From: Spirochaetia bacterium 38H-sp
GTDB lineage: Bacteria; Spirochaetota; Spirochaetia; Winmispirales; Winmispiraceae
Length of the DNA stretch: 64,000 nt
Direction of reading: 5' to 3'
NCBI GenBank assembly: GCA_039023545.1
Contig: JBCHKQ010000001.1
Span: 124,001-188,000, forward strand
The notes beneath the pieces are model-generated. The model had not been told where the DNA came from. It saw only the letters and a program-made list of their open reading frames with translations, and searched no databases. How positions within the stretch are numbered: position 1 is the first letter of the stretch; each line of letters begins with the position of its first letter. The position numbers and the translations under genes are program-made. Of this stretch, positions 62,295 to 64,000 are shown piece after piece.

Positions 62295-63164
62295 ATGAAG
62301 GATATGGTAAAAAGAGCCGGCAATATCTCAGTGTCCGGAAATATAATACTTTTTGCTGCAAAACTTGTGGCAGGCATAGCAACAGGCAGCCTAGCAATAG
62401 TAGCCGATGCATGGCATACACTTTCGGATAGCATATCCTCCGTCATATTACTTGTAGGAAACAAAAAGGCAAAAAAACCGGCAGACCATGAGCACCCCTT
62501 TGGCCATGGCAGAGCAGAACTTGTAAGCTCTGTTATGATAGGTACAATACTGGGAATGGTTGCAATTGACTTTACAATGGAAGCGATAAAAAAACTATTT
62601 TCTCCTCATGCTCCCAGATATAGTATCACAGCCATAGCAATAATTGCAGTCTCCATTCTGGCCAAAGAGCTTATGGCACAGTATGCCTTCTATGCGGCAA
62701 GGAAAACAGGCAGTGCAGCAGTAAAAGCAGACGGCTGGCATCACAGAAGCGATGCTTTATCATCCCTGATACTTCTTGCAGGCATAATTCTGGCAGGCAG
62801 CATACCTTATGCAGACAGCATCCTGGCTCTAATAATATCCGCTCTCATAGCCCTAACGGCCTATCACATACTAAGAGACGCCATATCGCCTCTCATAGGA
62901 GAGTCTCCAGAAAGAGAAACAGAAAAAAACATCCAGGATATAGTGGATAAACACCAGGACAGCAAAGAAAAAATACACCATCTGCACATTCACAGATACG
63001 GAGACCATACCGAGGCTACGTTTCACATAGTTCTTGACGGGAAAACCAGCCTGGAAAACGCACACAAGACTGCAAGCGACATAGAAAAGGATATAAGAAA
63101 AGAGCTCAATATAGAGGCTACGATACACGTGGAGCCTTTTGACGATTGGCAGGACGAAAAATAA
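62295..63164 (+). CDS. Cation diffusion facilitator family transporter
   Basis: 289 residues from MKDMVKRAGN (GGGAGAG upstream). Six membrane segments with the two metal sites ADAWHTLSDS (D38, H41, D45) and DGWHHRSDA, and a C-terminal cytoplasmic domain with HHLHIHRYGDH. Exports Zn, Fe, Mn or similar divalent cations by proton antiport. The His-rich loop HEHPFGHGR between TM2 and TM3 is typical. Confidence 0.93.
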   Translation: MKDMVKRAGNISVSGNIILFAAKLVAGIATGSLAIVADAWHTLSDSISSVILLVGNKKAKKPADHEHPFGHGRAELVSSVMIGTILGMVAIDFTMEAIKKLFSPHAPRYSITAIAIIAVSILAKELMAQYAFYAARKTGSAAVKADGWHHRSDALSSLILLAGIILAGSIPYADSILALIISALIALTAYHILRDAISPLIGESPERETEKNIQDIVDKHQDSKEKIHHLHIHRYGDHTEATFHIVLDGKTSLENAHKTASDIEKDIRKELNIEATIHVEPFDDWQDEK

Positions 63165-63319
63165 TAATACCGAACGGACTTACCGCAGCTTTTGCTGCAG
63201 TTTTTTTATAGGCTGCGGTAAGTCCTGCCTTAGGCAAATGGTTGGAACAAGCGGCATCCACGTTTTATGCCGCCGGAGGCAGTGAGGGGATGCTCTGCAT
63301 CCCCTCACGTTCGGTATAA
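63165..63319. repeat. Palindromic repeat, inverted pair 4
   Basis: Left copy TAATACCGAACG, 14-bp perfect stem GGACTTACCGCAGC/GCTGCGGTAAGTCC whose loop contains a second hairpin GCAGC-TTTT-GCTGC plus T7 (a terminator for the efflux gene), then CTGCCTTAGGCA. Right copy inverted: TGCCGCCGGAGGCAG, stem TGAGGGGATGC/GCATCCCCTCA, CGTTCGGTATAA (63308-63319). Total 155 bp. Confidence 0.8.
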
Positions 63320-63335
63320 AGTAAAAAAGGCTTTA

Positions 63336-63364
63336 TTGCATGTCTGCTTTCTCTGTGTTAAAGT
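63336..63364 (+). promoter_or_regulatory. aspS promoter (leaderless arrangement)
   Basis: TTGCAT (63336-63341), 17-bp spacer, TAAAGT (63359-63364), six bases to the ATG at 63371. The -10 is a weak match. Confidence 0.45.
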
Positions 63365-63370
63365 CGGGAT

Positions 63371-64000
63371 ATGAATACACATACACCATTTTCTAACTGG
63401 AAGAGAACTGCTACCTGCGGTGAGCTCAGAGCAAGTCATGCAGGCAGCACGGTAATTCTTAATGGCTGGGTACATAGATACCGTGACCACGGCGGAATAC
63501 ATTTTATCAATCTGCGTGACAGATACGGGATAACACAGGTTGTTGTGGACAATGATAGTCCCCAAGAGGCTCTTAAGATAGCAGAGGCTCTTAAGTCCGA
63601 GTATTGTATAGGAATAAAGGGTATAGTAAGAAAGCGGCCAGATAACATGATAAATCCTAGCATGGAGACAGGCGAGATAGAGGTGCATGCCAAAGAACTT
63701 GTGATTTTTTCTCCCTGCGAGGTTTTGCCTTTTACCATAGATGAGAAGACGGATGCAAGAGAAGATCTCAGGTTGGAGTACAGATATCTTGACCTTCGCT
63801 CTGTACGTATGCAGAGAAATATAGAATTGCGACATAAGGTTGCATGGCATGCAAGGGAATATCTTGTGAGCAGGGGCTTCTACGAGATTGAGACTCCAAC
63901 TTTTATACGTTCCACGCCAGAGGGAGCTCGTGATTTCCTGGTACCATCCAGACTCCATAGAGGCAAGTTTTATGCTCTGCCGCAGTCACCACAGCTTTTT
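63371..64000 (+). CDS. aspS: Aspartyl-tRNA synthetase (N-terminal part, runs off the window)
   Basis: 210 codons visible, open to the end. The N-terminal anticodon-binding OB fold is present (TCGELRASHAG, VHRYRDHGGIHFINLRD) and class II motif 2 approaches (TPTFIRSTPEGARDFLVPSR, LPQSPQLF). Bacterial-type AspRS. No ribosome site at normal spacing. Confidence 0.96.
   Translation, partial: MNTHTPFSNWKRTATCGELRASHAGSTVILNGWVHRYRDHGGIHFINLRDRYGITQVVVDNDSPQEALKIAEALKSEYCIGIKGIVRKRPDNMINPSMETGEIEVHAKELVIFSPCEVLPFTIDEKTDAREDLRLEYRYLDLRSVRMQRNIELRHKVAWHAREYLVSRGFYEIETPTFIRSTPEGARDFLVPSRLHRGKFYALPQSPQLF

Noticed and set aside
475-63319. Palindromic repeats as integron attC sites
   Set aside because: attC arms must read RYYYAAC/GTTRRRY and pair within one site. 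Here the ends read ACCGAAC/GTTCGGT, each with a mismatch, and the two arms of a single copy (ACCGAACG and CTGCC) do not pair with each other. Intervening genes are ordinary housekeeping genes in both orientations.

Overview
The window looks like chromosomal DNA of a free-living, AT-leaning member of the Spirochaetota. The pointers are a C-terminal cellulose-binding module of the CBM64 type (best known from Spirochaeta thermophila) behind a Thr-Pro linker, a spirochaete/mitochondrial-type EF-G, a CarD-ispD-ispF cluster, an extended GlyA and a FlgM-like protein. This lineage call is inference from family resemblance. No rRNA, tRNA, phage, transposase or CRISPR was seen.

Layout. 1-8.2 kb: end of a secreted CBM64 protein, endonuclease III, an ankyrin protein, a YgiQ radical-SAM protein, then a haem-c group (nucleotide cyclase with a CxxCH sensor, P460-like lipoprotein, CcsA and a ResB-like partner). 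8.3-26 kb: fabH, an AddAB-like nuclease-helicase pair, envelope proteins, a DUF4015-type glycosidase-like protein, a diguanylate cyclase, mntP, a ParA-like ATPase with a receiver protein, and an aldo/keto reductase. 26-42 kb: leuS, DUF4416 and coiled-coil proteins, a DAHP synthase-prephenate dehydratase fusion, a lytic transglycosylase, a receiver plus peptide-binding protein, carD-ispD-ispF, fusA and a CBS-ACT protein. 42-47 kb: a complete branched-chain amino-acid ABC operon (livKHMGF). 47.5-64 kb: a PfkB kinase, glyA behind a ZTP riboswitch, alkaline phosphatase, a YibE/F membrane protein, Nudix, a Lon-like protease, a split HDOD/ATPase gene, glutaredoxin, OsmC, a TrmH-type methylase, a degenerate iron-ADH-fold protein, FlgM, RsmI, a zinc-ribbon protein, a cation efflux protein and the start of aspS.

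Four signals go beyond ordinary gene content. (1) About 17 copies of a palindromic intergenic repeat with invariant ends (TTATACCGAACG and CTGCCTNNGGCA) around a stem that usually differs between copies; eight of the copies form four inverted pairs. (2) A promoter-hairpin-hairpin-terminator unit before leuS whose two loops both carry the 16S rRNA 3'-end (anti-Shine-Dalgarno) sequence, a candidate small RNA. (3) At least eleven genes whose -10 box lies only 5-9 nt before the start codon, so their mRNAs should be leaderless, while other genes have normal ribosome sites. (4) An HDOD gene split at the exact slippery heptamer T TTT TTA, where a -1 shift restores one 496-residue protein.
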